A stretch of 12,926 bases of DNA from UBA5738 sp049641805 (lineage in GTDB: Bacteria; Patescibacteriota; Minisyncoccia; Minisyncoccales; UBA5738). Below are positions 6,548 to 12,652 of the stretch, one piece after another. Each line of letters begins with the position of its first letter. The first letter of the stretch is position 1. Position numbers and translations under genes: made by a program. The notes beneath the pieces were generated by a model. That model did no database searches, was not told the origin of the DNA, and saw only the letters and a list, made by a program, of their open reading frames with translations. Where the stretch lies: contig JBARNX010000032.1 in the NCBI GenBank assembly GCA_049641805.1, forward strand, positions 1 to 12,926, read 5' to 3'.

Positions 6548-7726
6548 TCATTCTTGCGACAAATAATAAATTTCCATTTTTTCCGCAGGAGTTAAACCGA
6601 ATAATTCTTCGCGGGGAGTATTGTTCCAAAGTTGATTGGCGTATTCAAAAAACGCGGTGAGTGATTTTTCATCGGGTAAATTTATTTTTTCCGAAATCAT
6701 TTTCACGATCGGACCAAACGACCGGCTTTCATTCATTATTTTTTGAATATCTTCCACCTGCCAGATATCGCCCGCGCCGACCAAATCCAACGCTCGTTGG
6801 AATTCATCTTCAAAATCCGACCGCTGGCGGATTTCAAGCCATTTTTCTAAACAAAACGGCTCAATCTTTTGCGCGTCCCGCTCCGCCAACTCTTTTTGAA
6901 ATTGTTTATCCAATTCGCTACCCTTGAATTTGCGCTCCATTTCTTTAAATCTTTCTTCCATCTTTTCCGTATCCATTCCATCGTTACAATCATCTTCATT
7001 GTCCCCCTTGGCAACTCTCTCCAGCAAATGTTCCCACCTTTGCTCCCAATTTTGTTTCCATAATTTGTTATCGGGATATTTTTCCGCATAGCTGATGCCA
7101 TTGGCCAAATAATAATAATGCCACTTCATTTCATTTGTCGCAATATCATCTTCCACTTGTTCAGCAAACACCAAAGATCTCTTCAAAAGTTCTAAAATTC
7201 TTTTATCCTTGGTATTAACCAAAACACTACCAATAAAATCTTGGATATCTTTGTCTTTTTCGAATAATTTTATTAAAAAATTTTTAACCGAAATTTGATC
7301 TATGAATTCGCCCAACACGCCAACAGCAAAAATTTTTGCGTGAAACGGATCATTGTCAATTCTCCGCTCGATAAACTCAACCGCAGCGGGTACGACCGAG
7401 CCTGGATGAGCTCTTTCTATCAACACCAGCGCATCGTCAGCCGCTTCTTGCGTAAAATCCTCATCGCTTTCAAAAACATCCAACAGACAATAAACCGCCT
7501 CTTTGTCGCGCATAATGCCCAAAACAACGATCGCCCAAATCGCCGCCAGCGATTCGCAAATCCGAAAATTTTCAACAATTTCGCGCAATGCCGTTTTTAA
7601 TTGCTTGTTCTTGTCTTGCCGCGCCAAATAATTCACCGCTTCCTTAATTATCCTTGGATTGTCCGAATCCAAATCGTTCAACCTTTTTTTGATCGCCGGA
7701 TTTTCAATTTTTGTTTCAATTTCCAT
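6548..7726 (-). CDS. HEAT-like repeat protein of unknown function
   Basis: The protein is 392 residues from the ATG at 7726. The frame stays open 13 codons further to a TTG, but those codons run through an inverted repeat, and ATG-MEIETKIENPAIKKRL is the more natural start. The first ~190 residues are paired helices resembling HEAT/ARM repeats, with stretches such as ESLAAIWAIVVLGIMRDKEAVYCLLDVFES and AVEFIERRIDNDPFHAKIFAVGVLG. Such scaffolds bind other proteins or nucleic acids. A highly charged, probably coiled-coil segment follows (MDTEKMEERFKEMERKFKGS). The C-terminus ends in a small helical domain with LWNNTPREELFGLTPAEKM; a WNxxPxxxLxGLTPAE-like sequence occurs at the ends of several uncharacterised bacterial proteins. 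No membrane segment or catalytic motif is visible. It lies between the intact GT gene and the GT-tail remnant, which suggests it arrived by rearrangement. No function can be assigned. Confidence 0.8.
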   Translation of the reverse strand: MEIETKIENPAIKKRLNDLDSDNPRIIKEAVNYLARQDKNKQLKTALREIVENFRICESLAAIWAIVVLGIMRDKEAVYCLLDVFESDEDFTQEAADDALVLIERAHPGSVVPAAVEFIERRIDNDPFHAKIFAVGVLGEFIDQISVKNFLIKLFEKDKDIQDFIGSVLVNTKDKRILELLKRSLVFAEQVEDDIATNEMKWHYYYLANGISYAEKYPDNKLWKQNWEQRWEHLLERVAKGDNEDDCNDGMDTEKMEERFKEMERKFKGSELDKQFQKELAERDAQKIEPFCLEKWLEIRQRSDFEDEFQRALDLVGAGDIWQVEDIQKIMNESRSFGPIVKMISEKINLPDEKSLTAFFEYANQLWNNTPREELFGLTPAEKMEIYYLSQE

Positions 7727-7732
7727 AATTTT

Positions 7733-7819
7733 AGACTGTTGAATAATTACTGCATTTAGGCTCAACCGAAAAATTTGATAAGCTTATATTTGTTCAAAAA
7801 ATCAATTATTCAACAGTCT
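7733..7819. repeat. 16-bp perfect inverted repeat bounding an 87-bp segment
   Basis: The arms AGACTGTTGAATAATT (7733-7748) and AATTATTCAACAGTCT (7804-7819) are perfect reverse complements around 55 bases. The segment starts 7 bases before the HEAT-like ATG, so it forms that gene's immediate upstream region. The loop contains a smaller palindrome ATAAGCTTAT (7778-7787). The shape fits a miniature transposon with terminal inverted repeats or a large operator/attenuator hairpin. I see no clear target-site duplication: AATTTT occurs on both sides but is not directly adjacent on the right. Confidence 0.7.
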
Positions 7820-7855
7820 CAATTTTATTGGTTATTTTTAAAATTAAACTTCAAT

Positions 7856-7901
7856 TTAACCCGATAAATCTCAAAATCAAGTTCAATAATTATCGGCTTA
7901 A
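7856..7901 (-). terminator. Weak stem-loop after the glycosyltransferase gene
   Basis: The arms TTAAGCCGATAA and TTATCGGGTTAA on the minus strand pair over 12 positions with one G-G mismatch, 8 bases after the GT stop. The loop is 22 bases and no clean T-run follows directly (TTTAATTTTAAAAA comes later), so this is a weak terminator or a 3'-end stabiliser at best. Confidence 0.35.
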
Positions 7902-7909
7902 TCTTAAAG

Positions 7910-9451
7910 TCAGCCTTTCTTCCTCCCTTTTTCCGTGATCCAGAAGCCAAGAGGCTTGTTGATGATAAGACGAGTCTGAGACTCCAGCGCTGGAAGCGAA
8001 CCGAAAAATATCAGCGTAATCGGCAGGCACAGCCATTGAAGCAGCATTGATATGTGGCGCCAGCGTCCGTAATGTTTGGGCCGCGGCGGCAACAACAACA
8101 TACTGATAATGGCCGACACCACCATCCCCACCATTGCCGAGGTCATAATCACCGAAGTTATCATCGGCAAATTATATGAAAGCAAGGTGGCATTGAAATT
8201 TTTGCCGCCCATCAACAAAGGAAGCCACCCCAAACCGAATGTCATAATCGAACCGGTCGCCCACGACCAAAAACCTTCAATCATAGTTATAATATGAAAA
8301 ATTTTTTCCCGCAGTTTTATTCTGGCACTGGCCGGATTCATAAAAAGATTGAAAAAAACATAGGGCAGATTTTCCACGCCCCACGACCAGCGGCGCTGCT
8401 GTTTGTATTGGTTGACCATAGTGCGGAATGTTGACTTGCCAAGCACCGCATCCATTGAAACCGGATAATACATGGGAATTGCCTTATAACGGCCGCCATA
8501 ATAAAAATAGGCGCGCCAGAAAATACGCGAATCGTCGGAAACCACATTATAGGGATAACCCACCTCCAAAAGCGCCTTCAAAGGCATAGAATGGCTTGAG
8601 AAGGTTACCAATTGTTCGGGCCGCTCCTGTTGCATCATTTCCCAAAAAGTCGACGAAGTGGCAATTATGCGGCTTACCAGCGGTGCCTCCCAAATGTTGT
8701 TGTTATATACGGGTATCGGCTGGTAGCTCTTGTGAAGCCGGTCGGATTCGTTTAAATAATACCATGTCAAACAGGAAAAATACTGTGGATACGGCTTGGT
8801 ATCAATATCAAAAAGCGACACGACGATATTCTCTTGCGGAATATTTATCCCGGGCAAATATTTTTCTTTAACTTCTTTGAACGCCCAGTTTACATTGGCG
8901 CCTTTCCCCTGCAGTTCGCCGCCGATTCCCTTGGGGTGCACCACCAGCCAAAACGCGAAAAATTTTGACCGGTATTCCGGTTCGATCTTGGCCGCTAATT
9001 CGCGCGCCGATTGAATATCTTCGATTGCCAGCAAAATAATAATTTTATCTTTGGGATAATCGGCGTTAACAAGCGAATCAAGCGTCGCCCGCACCACTTC
9101 AGGCCCCTCGCTGGCAAAAGGCAAAGCAATCAAATGATAAATATTTTGCCATTCGTTTTTATTGTCGCGTTCAAGTTTTGATCTCCAGTCAATAGCAATA
9201 TTTTTTTTCATTTTCCCGTAACTGGCAATCTGATGGGCCGCCAAATATAAAACTCGGCAAAGCCAGTAAAAATCAAAAGAAATAATGAAAATCGCAACCG
9301 CAAACGGCCAAATCCCGGATAAAACAAAACCCAAAATAAGAGTTGCCCATGAAACAAACCCGGGAAGCATTTCCAAAAAACGGTATGCGGCGCGCTGCCA
9401 ATGATTTTTAAAATCATCGGAGCGCGAAAGATTTAAATAATCGATTGCCAT
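7910..9451 (-). CDS. Membrane glycosyltransferase, family 2 type
   Basis: The protein is 513 residues from the ATG at 9451 (MAIDYLNLSRSDDF). The frame continues 8 codons upstream to a TTG, which I do not favour. It is a processive-type GT2 enzyme (GT-A fold) that would transfer a nucleotide-activated sugar on the cytoplasmic face and possibly move the product across the membrane. Two transmembrane helices (about 30-72) precede the catalytic domain. That domain has HLIALPFASEG (nucleotide binding), the DxD motif in FDIDTK (214-219), VSDDSRIFWR (304-313, acceptor/base acid) and QQRRW (351-355, the QxxRW signature). Three or four more transmembrane helices follow (about 388-485), with a basic tail. 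The product (cell-surface polysaccharide, glycolipid or glycoprotein sugar) cannot be told from sequence. Its 3' end is duplicated downstream of the neighbouring HEAT-like gene. Confidence 0.88.
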   Translation of the reverse strand: MAIDYLNLSRSDDFKNHWQRAAYRFLEMLPGFVSWATLILGFVLSGIWPFAVAIFIISFDFYWLCRVLYLAAHQIASYGKMKKNIAIDWRSKLERDNKNEWQNIYHLIALPFASEGPEVVRATLDSLVNADYPKDKIIILLAIEDIQSARELAAKIEPEYRSKFFAFWLVVHPKGIGGELQGKGANVNWAFKEVKEKYLPGINIPQENIVVSLFDIDTKPYPQYFSCLTWYYLNESDRLHKSYQPIPVYNNNIWEAPLVSRIIATSSTFWEMMQQERPEQLVTFSSHSMPLKALLEVGYPYNVVSDDSRIFWRAYFYYGGRYKAIPMYYPVSMDAVLGKSTFRTMVNQYKQQRRWSWGVENLPYVFFNLFMNPASARIKLREKIFHIITMIEGFWSWATGSIMTFGLGWLPLLMGGKNFNATLLSYNLPMITSVIMTSAMVGMVVSAIISMLLLPPRPKHYGRWRHISMLLQWLCLPITLIFFGSLPALESQTRLIINKPLGFWITEKGRKKG

Positions 9452-9484
9452 AAATTTGAAGGATAATTGCAACAAGAAAAGATA

Positions 9485-9598
9485 CCGCCCTACTACGCTA
9501 AAGCTGCGAAGGGAACTGCCTCGCTAAATAAACGCCCGAGATTTATATATAAAATTTCCTATACAGCGCCTGCACTGCGTAGCCTTGGCGAAGCAGTG
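9485..9598. repeat. GC-rich REP-like motifs between tRNA-Glu and the GT gene
   Basis: Two 27-base GC-rich segments (minus strand 9593-9567 and 9511-9485) both begin CTTCGC and contain a GCTACGCAG/AGCGTAGTAG-like core ending in a G-rich stretch. They stand out from the AT-rich surroundings. The first is also palindromic: CACTGC and GCAGTG (9598-9573) enclose GCC-AA-GGC, and this stem overlaps the last two bases of the tRNA. It may serve as a tRNA transcript terminator or processing hairpin. The two segments match at only about half their positions, so common origin is a suggestion only. The gap holds no gene. Confidence 0.4.
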
Positions 9599-9668
9599 GC
9601 CCCAGCGGGAATCGAACCCGCGTTTTCGCCTTGAAAGGGCAACGTCCTGACCACTAGACGATGGGGCC
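9597..9668 (-). tRNA. tRNA-Glu (anticodon UUC)
   Basis: The 72-base cloverleaf reads from GGCCCCA (9668) to TGGGGCC plus discriminator A (9597), giving a full 7-bp acceptor stem. The anticodon arm is TTGCC-CTTTCAA-GGCGA, placing TTC at positions 34-36. The T arm is GCGGG-TTCGATT-CCCGC. The CCA end is not encoded (CTG follows), so it must be added by a CCA-adding enzyme. Confidence 0.96.
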
Positions 9669-9678
9669 AAACGCAAAA

Positions 9679-9707
9679 ATCATAACAAAAAAACTCAAAA
9701 AAGTCCA
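9679..9707 (-). promoter_or_regulatory. Promoter of tRNA-Glu
   Basis: On the minus strand, TGGACT (9707-9702) and TATGAT (9684-9679) are exactly 17 bases apart, mostly T-rich spacer. The predicted start is a few bases before the tRNA's first base (9668). The tRNA could also be read from the upstream HD-TPR pair, whose last stop is 51 bases away. Confidence 0.5.
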
Positions 9708-9719
9708 CACTGGTCGGAA

Positions 9720-10118
9720 TTATGTCAAATTATCAATCATCTCCAAGCCAATATGCGGATCGTTATATTCCAAATATCCGGGCGTCAAATCAATCGCCTG
9801 TTCAAAAAAAGCCCGAGCGCTTGCTTTGTTCTCCATCCGAGCAAAAACCAAACCCATGCGGTTGGAAACAACCGCCGCGGTTTTATCTTTTTTTAGATAA
9901 TCATTAAATCTGGCCATATACTGCGCGGATATTTGCCCCGTACCCATCACCGCGGATATTTGCCCCTCTTCGGAAATTTCGGCGTAATCTTTGGCGGCCA
10001 GCACCAAAACATCCAGCGCCCGGCTGTAATATTCCAATGCGTTTCCCAACTCCCCTGCTTTTTCAAAATTCTCCGCTTCGCGAATAATTTTATTCATCTG
10101 GATGTTATCTGTTTCCAT
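9720..10118 (-). CDS. Small TPR-like protein
   Basis: The protein has 132 residues and is entirely helical by appearance. Two tetratricopeptide-like helix pairs are visible: IIREAENFEKAGELGNALEYYSRALDVL (about 11-38) and AVVSNRMGLVFARMENKASARAFFEQAIDLTP (about 82-113). The A-x-x-Y-Y-x-x-A-L and A-R-A-F-F-E-Q-A-I patterns fit TPR helix B. It has no signal peptide, so it is probably a cytoplasmic binding adaptor. The ATG (10118) comes one base after the HD gene's UAA (10122-10120), so translation is likely coupled to that gene and the products may act together. The partner and role are unknown. Confidence 0.8.
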   Translation of the reverse strand: METDNIQMNKIIREAENFEKAGELGNALEYYSRALDVLVLAAKDYAEISEEGQISAVMGTGQISAQYMARFNDYLKKDKTAAVVSNRMGLVFARMENKASARAFFEQAIDLTPGYLEYNDPHIGLEMIDNLT

Positions 10119-10119
10119 A

Positions 10120-10719
10120 TTATTTATTTCCGGTCCGCGGTTCGAATTTCTTTTTTATCGGCTCCAATTCCATCCACCAATCTTCGATATCGGTATTTTT
10201 TACGGCCGCAAAAATTTGTTTCGCTGATTCGGTTTTGAAAACATCGGCAATGCTTTCAATCCACAACAACGCTTTTTTATTGCCATTATCGGCATAATAC
10301 TTGGCCTGAATCGCCATATCAAGATAATCGGCATCAACGGCAACCTGCGCTTCTAAGGTCTTGATATCTTTTAATTCTTCAAAAATCGCCTTCATTCGCG
10401 GTGCGACAGACATGCCATTTATCTGGTCTCTTTGCACTCTTTCTTTTTGGTTTTTATGATCATTATAAATCCGCGCCACCCAATTTGCATCGCCCAAACG
10501 CAATTCGGCCGTATCGTGAAAAATTGCCAGCGCCACGGCATGATCCGGATTGGCACCCTCCATTGCCGCCAGGACATAAGCGATCTGCCCCGACAACGCG
10601 CTATGATCCGCCAGCGATTCCGACAAATTGATTCCAATCCTATGCCACCCTGTTCGCGGAGTCGTTTTCGCCCCGGCCAACTCAAACAAAAAATTCGCCA
10701 CTTTTTTTATATTTTCCAT
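10120..10719 (-). CDS. HD-domain hydrolase, HDDC2/YfbR-like
   Basis: The protein is 199 residues from the ATG at 10719; a TTG ten codons upstream in the same frame is less likely. The HD pattern is complete: ESLADH (34-39, first metal His), FHDTAE (67-72, the HD pair) and a distal Asp in VDADYLDMAIQAKYY (128-142). The preceding TPRTGWHRIGI resembles the PRTGW segment that I recall in eukaryotic HDDC2 and relatives. YfbR and HDDC2 are metal-dependent 5'-deoxynucleotidases, acting on deoxynucleoside monophosphates. The same activity is plausible here but not proven, because HD proteins vary widely in substrate. It is the first gene of an HD-TPR pair, with TATAAT directly upstream. Confidence 0.87.
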   Translation of the reverse strand: MENIKKVANFLFELAGAKTTPRTGWHRIGINLSESLADHSALSGQIAYVLAAMEGANPDHAVALAIFHDTAELRLGDANWVARIYNDHKNQKERVQRDQINGMSVAPRMKAIFEELKDIKTLEAQVAVDADYLDMAIQAKYYADNGNKKALLWIESIADVFKTESAKQIFAAVKNTDIEDWWMELEPIKKKFEPRTGNK

Positions 10720-10728
10720 ATATTTTCT

Positions 10729-10734
10729 ATTATA
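10729..10734 (-). promoter_or_regulatory. -10 element of the HD-TPR pair, leaderless start likely
   Basis: The minus strand has a perfect TATAAT at 10734-10729, only 9 bases before the ATG at 10719. A start 6-8 bases after the -10 would leave a leader of a few bases at most, so the mRNA may be leaderless. No good -35 is seen. This also supports the ATG over the upstream TTG as the true start. Confidence 0.45.
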
Positions 10735-10779
10735 TTGAAAGTACGACAATACTAGCAGAAGCAGTTCTGAAAAACAATT

Positions 10780-11877
10780 TTATTTCAAAATATCCAGCAA
10801 CTCCTGAAACACAAATATGCGGTTTCTTTTCCTGCCCGGTTCTTCTTTTAATATCCCCAGCTGAATGAATTTTTCTAAAAGATTATAAATCGTCTGCGGA
10901 TTTTTTGTTTTTAATTTATCTTTTATTTTCACAAATGAAACTATGGGCGACGAAAAAATAAAATCCAAGAGATTAGCCGCGTAAACCGAATTGGCGGCCG
11001 TAATTTCTTTTTTCAGGCGGTCGTTTAATTCCAAAATTTTCGAGATTGAATTTTGCGTCTTTAACGATTGAGTTATCAATGCCAGCAAAAAAAATTTAAG
11101 CCATGATTCCCAGTCTCCCCTTTCGGTCACTCCGCGCAGATAACCGTAATAGTCCTGCCGGTTTTTTTCAAAATATTCGCTGATATACAATAACGGCGAC
11201 GACAGCAAATCGCGCTGGTACAAAAACAGCGGAATCAACAACCGGCCCACGCGGCCGTTTCCGTCGCGGAACGGATGGATTGACTCCAGCTGATAATGCG
11301 CCACCGCGATCTGTACCAGCAAATCTTTTTCCTGATTCGAATTAACATACTTTTCCCAATTCGCCAGCAAGGCCGGCAATTCCGCCGGCGCGGGCGGCAC
11401 ATAACTGGCCTCCTCTATCCGCGCTCCGGGCATACCAATGTACACTTGTCCGGTCCGGAATTTACCGCGGTCTTTCTCCGCACCGCGCGATAAATCAAGC
11501 AACAAATAATGGATCTTTTTAATAAATGATTGGTTAATCAATCTTGTCTTCAACTCTTCCATCGAAAAATTCATCGCCCGGCGATAATTGATAATTTCGG
11601 TGATTTCCTGATTCTGGCCGCCGGCAAGCTCGCCGGCGGGTCGGGCTTCATATTGAAAAACATCTTCCAGCGTCGCTTGCGTACCTTCAATGCGAGAGCT
11701 CAAAACCGCCTCTTTCGTCAACAACGGAGTTACCAGCAATTCCGGACTCAAAATATTTTTCCGCAACAAACCGTTCAATTCACCGATCGCGCCATGCGCT
11801 TCACCGATCACGCGGATCAGCGAATCATAATTTATTTTCGGAGGCAACGGATCTAATATATAAGATTTGATCGGCAT
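10780..11877 (-). CDS. Fic family protein (probable AMP transferase), self-inhibited
   Basis: The protein is 365 residues from the ATG at 11877 (MPIKSYILDPLPPKINY); an in-frame TTG 14 codons upstream is less likely. Fic enzymes usually transfer AMP from ATP to a hydroxyl side chain of a target protein. The N-terminal Fic_N-type domain holds SSRIEG (60-65), matching the inhibitory motif [S/T]xxxE[G/N], whose Glu blocks ATP binding. This makes it a class II, self-contained Fic. The catalytic loop HPFRDGNGRVGR (201-212) has the active His, the metal acid and both phosphate-binding residues. The flap segment TGQVYIGMPG lies upstream. The C-terminus (about 297-365) looks like a winged helix, suggesting DNA binding or autoregulation. 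An 8-residue GC-rich insertion, PAGELAGG (80-87), encoded by a palindrome, separates the inhibitory helix from the Fic core. The target is unknown. Confidence 0.94.
   Translation of the reverse strand: MPIKSYILDPLPPKINYDSLIRVIGEAHGAIGELNGLLRKNILSPELLVTPLLTKEAVLSSRIEGTQATLEDVFQYEARPAGELAGGQNQEITEIINYRRAMNFSMEELKTRLINQSFIKKIHYLLLDLSRGAEKDRGKFRTGQVYIGMPGARIEEASYVPPAPAELPALLANWEKYVNSNQEKDLLVQIAVAHYQLESIHPFRDGNGRVGRLLIPLFLYQRDLLSSPLLYISEYFEKNRQDYYGYLRGVTERGDWESWLKFFLLALITQSLKTQNSISKILELNDRLKKEITAANSVYAANLLDFIFSSPIVSFVKIKDKLKTKNPQTIYNLLEKFIQLGILKEEPGRKRNRIFVFQELLDILK
11618..11639. repeat. REP-like GC palindrome inside the Fic coding region
   Basis: The 22-base sequence reads CCGCCGGCAAG followed by CTCGCCGGCGG and is symmetric in 10 of 11 pairs. 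On the coding strand it gives the residues PAGELAGG in frame. Its core CAAGCT(C/T)G recurs in the intergenic palindrome at 11940-11963. The composition differs sharply from the flanking codons, so this could be an inserted palindromic element of the kind that persists inside genes when it stays in frame. Confidence 0.5.
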
Positions 11878-11939
11878 AAAAAGTTTGTTGGAATAAATTA
11901 AGCATTCGAGTTTTACCAAGGATTCCCTATGTTTTTGTT

Positions 11940-12055
11940 CCGCGCGACAAGCTTGCGGGCAGGTTTTTTGTTATTCCTTTGAATTGCGAAACAGCGAATT
12001 TTGAAATCAATTTTCAATGTAATCGTGGAAATTTGATTGCGAGCGGCGCGCGCTC
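11940..12055. repeat. Cluster of palindromes between Fic and desulfoferrodoxin genes
   Basis: The divergent gap 11878-12171 has no gene. Its left and middle part holds several imperfect hairpins. A GC-rich one has the core CAAGCTTG within CCGCGCGACAAGCTTGCGGG (from 11940), followed by AGG and TTTTTT. TTGAAA-TCAAT-TTTCAA lies at 12001-12017, and GAGCG-GCGCG-CGCTC at 12041-12055. The first resembles a weak plus-strand terminator, but no plus-strand gene precedes it. I see no recognised riboswitch. Confidence 0.4.
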
Positions 12056-12095
12056 ATCGGCTGCCAGAATTCGCGCGGTTACCGCCGCATTCGGT

Positions 12096-12130
12096 GAAAA
12101 TTGACTTCCCAAAAGCTGAAGTCAAATTTC
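12096..12130. promoter_or_regulatory. Inverted repeat upstream of the desulfoferrodoxin gene
   Basis: The arms GAAAATTGACTTC (12096-12108) and GAAGTCAAATTTC (12118-12130) pair over 13 positions with one mismatch around a 9-base loop. The left arm contains TTGACT, a fair -35 hexamer, but I find no good -10 at the right distance. It lies 41 bases before the ATG. A redox- or oxygen-responsive regulator site is a reasonable guess; the regulator is not identifiable here. Confidence 0.45.
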
Positions 12131-12171
12131 CCCAAATGCTGATTTCGTAATTCAAAATAATAAAAAAACAT

Positions 12172-12585
12172 ATGGCACAATTTAAGGAAATTTATAAGTG
12201 CGCGGTCTGCGGGAATATTGTGGAGGTTTTGCATGCGGGCGCCGGGGAGTTGGTTTGTTGCGGCCAGCCTATGCAATTACAAGTTGCCAAAACTTCTGAT
12301 CAGGGAACCGAGAAGCACCTGCCGGTGCTTGCGGAGCTTCCGGCCAATGTTTGCAGCGGCAAGGACGGGGTGAAAATAAAGATCGGCGCGGCGGAGCATC
12401 CGATGACGCCCGAGCATTACATCGAATGGATCGAGATCGACACCATCGACGGCAAGTCGGGCAAGAAATTTCTTAAACCGGGCGACTTGCCCGAATCCGA
12501 GTTCCAAACCCGGATGAACATCACGGGCGCCCGCGCCTACTGCAATGTCCATGGCCTCTGGGAAATGAAAATGGCCGGCGGATAG
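12172..12585 (+). CDS. dfx: Desulfoferrodoxin (two-iron superoxide reductase)
   Basis: The protein has 137 residues. It reduces superoxide to hydrogen peroxide without making oxygen, which protects anaerobes exposed to air. The N-terminal desulforedoxin domain has the four iron ligands C10, C13, C29 and C30 (CAVC and LVCCGQPM). The superoxide reductase domain has the catalytic EKH (47-49), with the lysine that draws superoxide, and the iron ligands H49, H76 (AEHP), H82 (EHYIEWIEI), C124 and H127 (CNVHGLW). Ligand spacing matches what I recall of the Desulfovibrio protein. An added stretch, LPANVCSGKDG (56-66), contains an extra cysteine. The ATG at 12172 has no Shine-Dalgarno. It is preceded by an inverted repeat and followed by a terminator, so it is probably a single-gene transcript. 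Confidence 0.96.
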   Translation: MAQFKEIYKCAVCGNIVEVLHAGAGELVCCGQPMQLQVAKTSDQGTEKHLPVLAELPANVCSGKDGVKIKIGAAEHPMTPEHYIEWIEIDTIDGKSGKKFLKPGDLPESEFQTRMNITGARAYCNVHGLWEMKMAGG

Positions 12586-12594
12586 CCAATATTA

Positions 12595-12625
12595 AAAATA
12601 ACAAGGGTTATACCTTTGTTATTTT
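12595..12625 (+). terminator. Terminator after the desulfoferrodoxin gene
   Basis: AAAATAACAAGGG, loop TTATA, CCTTTGTTATTTT forms a 13-bp stem with one G-U pair, 10 bases after the stop. The A/T-rich ends make it work as a T-tract terminator here, and the symmetric A-run would allow the other strand too. Confidence 0.75.
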
Positions 12626-12652
12626 ATAAAAACTGATTAATTAACTAAAAAT

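Noticed and set aside
6548..6550. UGA read as glycine (as in Gracilibacteria/SR1), fusing the HEAT-like protein to the GT tail
   Set aside because: The intron RT and GT genes also end at UGA, and reading through would run the RT into ribozyme domain V. No long frame in the window contains an in-frame UGA at a glycine position.
7733..7819. Short CRISPR-like unit or complete insertion sequence
   Set aside because: There are only two inverted arms, no regular repeat-spacer series and no transposase gene; it is recorded as an inverted repeat only.
11530..11856. 108-codon plus-strand frame opposite Fic, considered as an antitoxin
   Set aside because: It is antisense to conserved Fic_N sequence and matches no antitoxin family. 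The Fic protein carries its own inhibitory motif, so no separate antitoxin is needed.
11940..11970. Rho-independent terminator on the plus strand (GC hairpin then TTTTTT)
   Set aside because: The hairpin pairs poorly, AGG separates it from the T-run, and no plus-strand gene lies upstream to be terminated.
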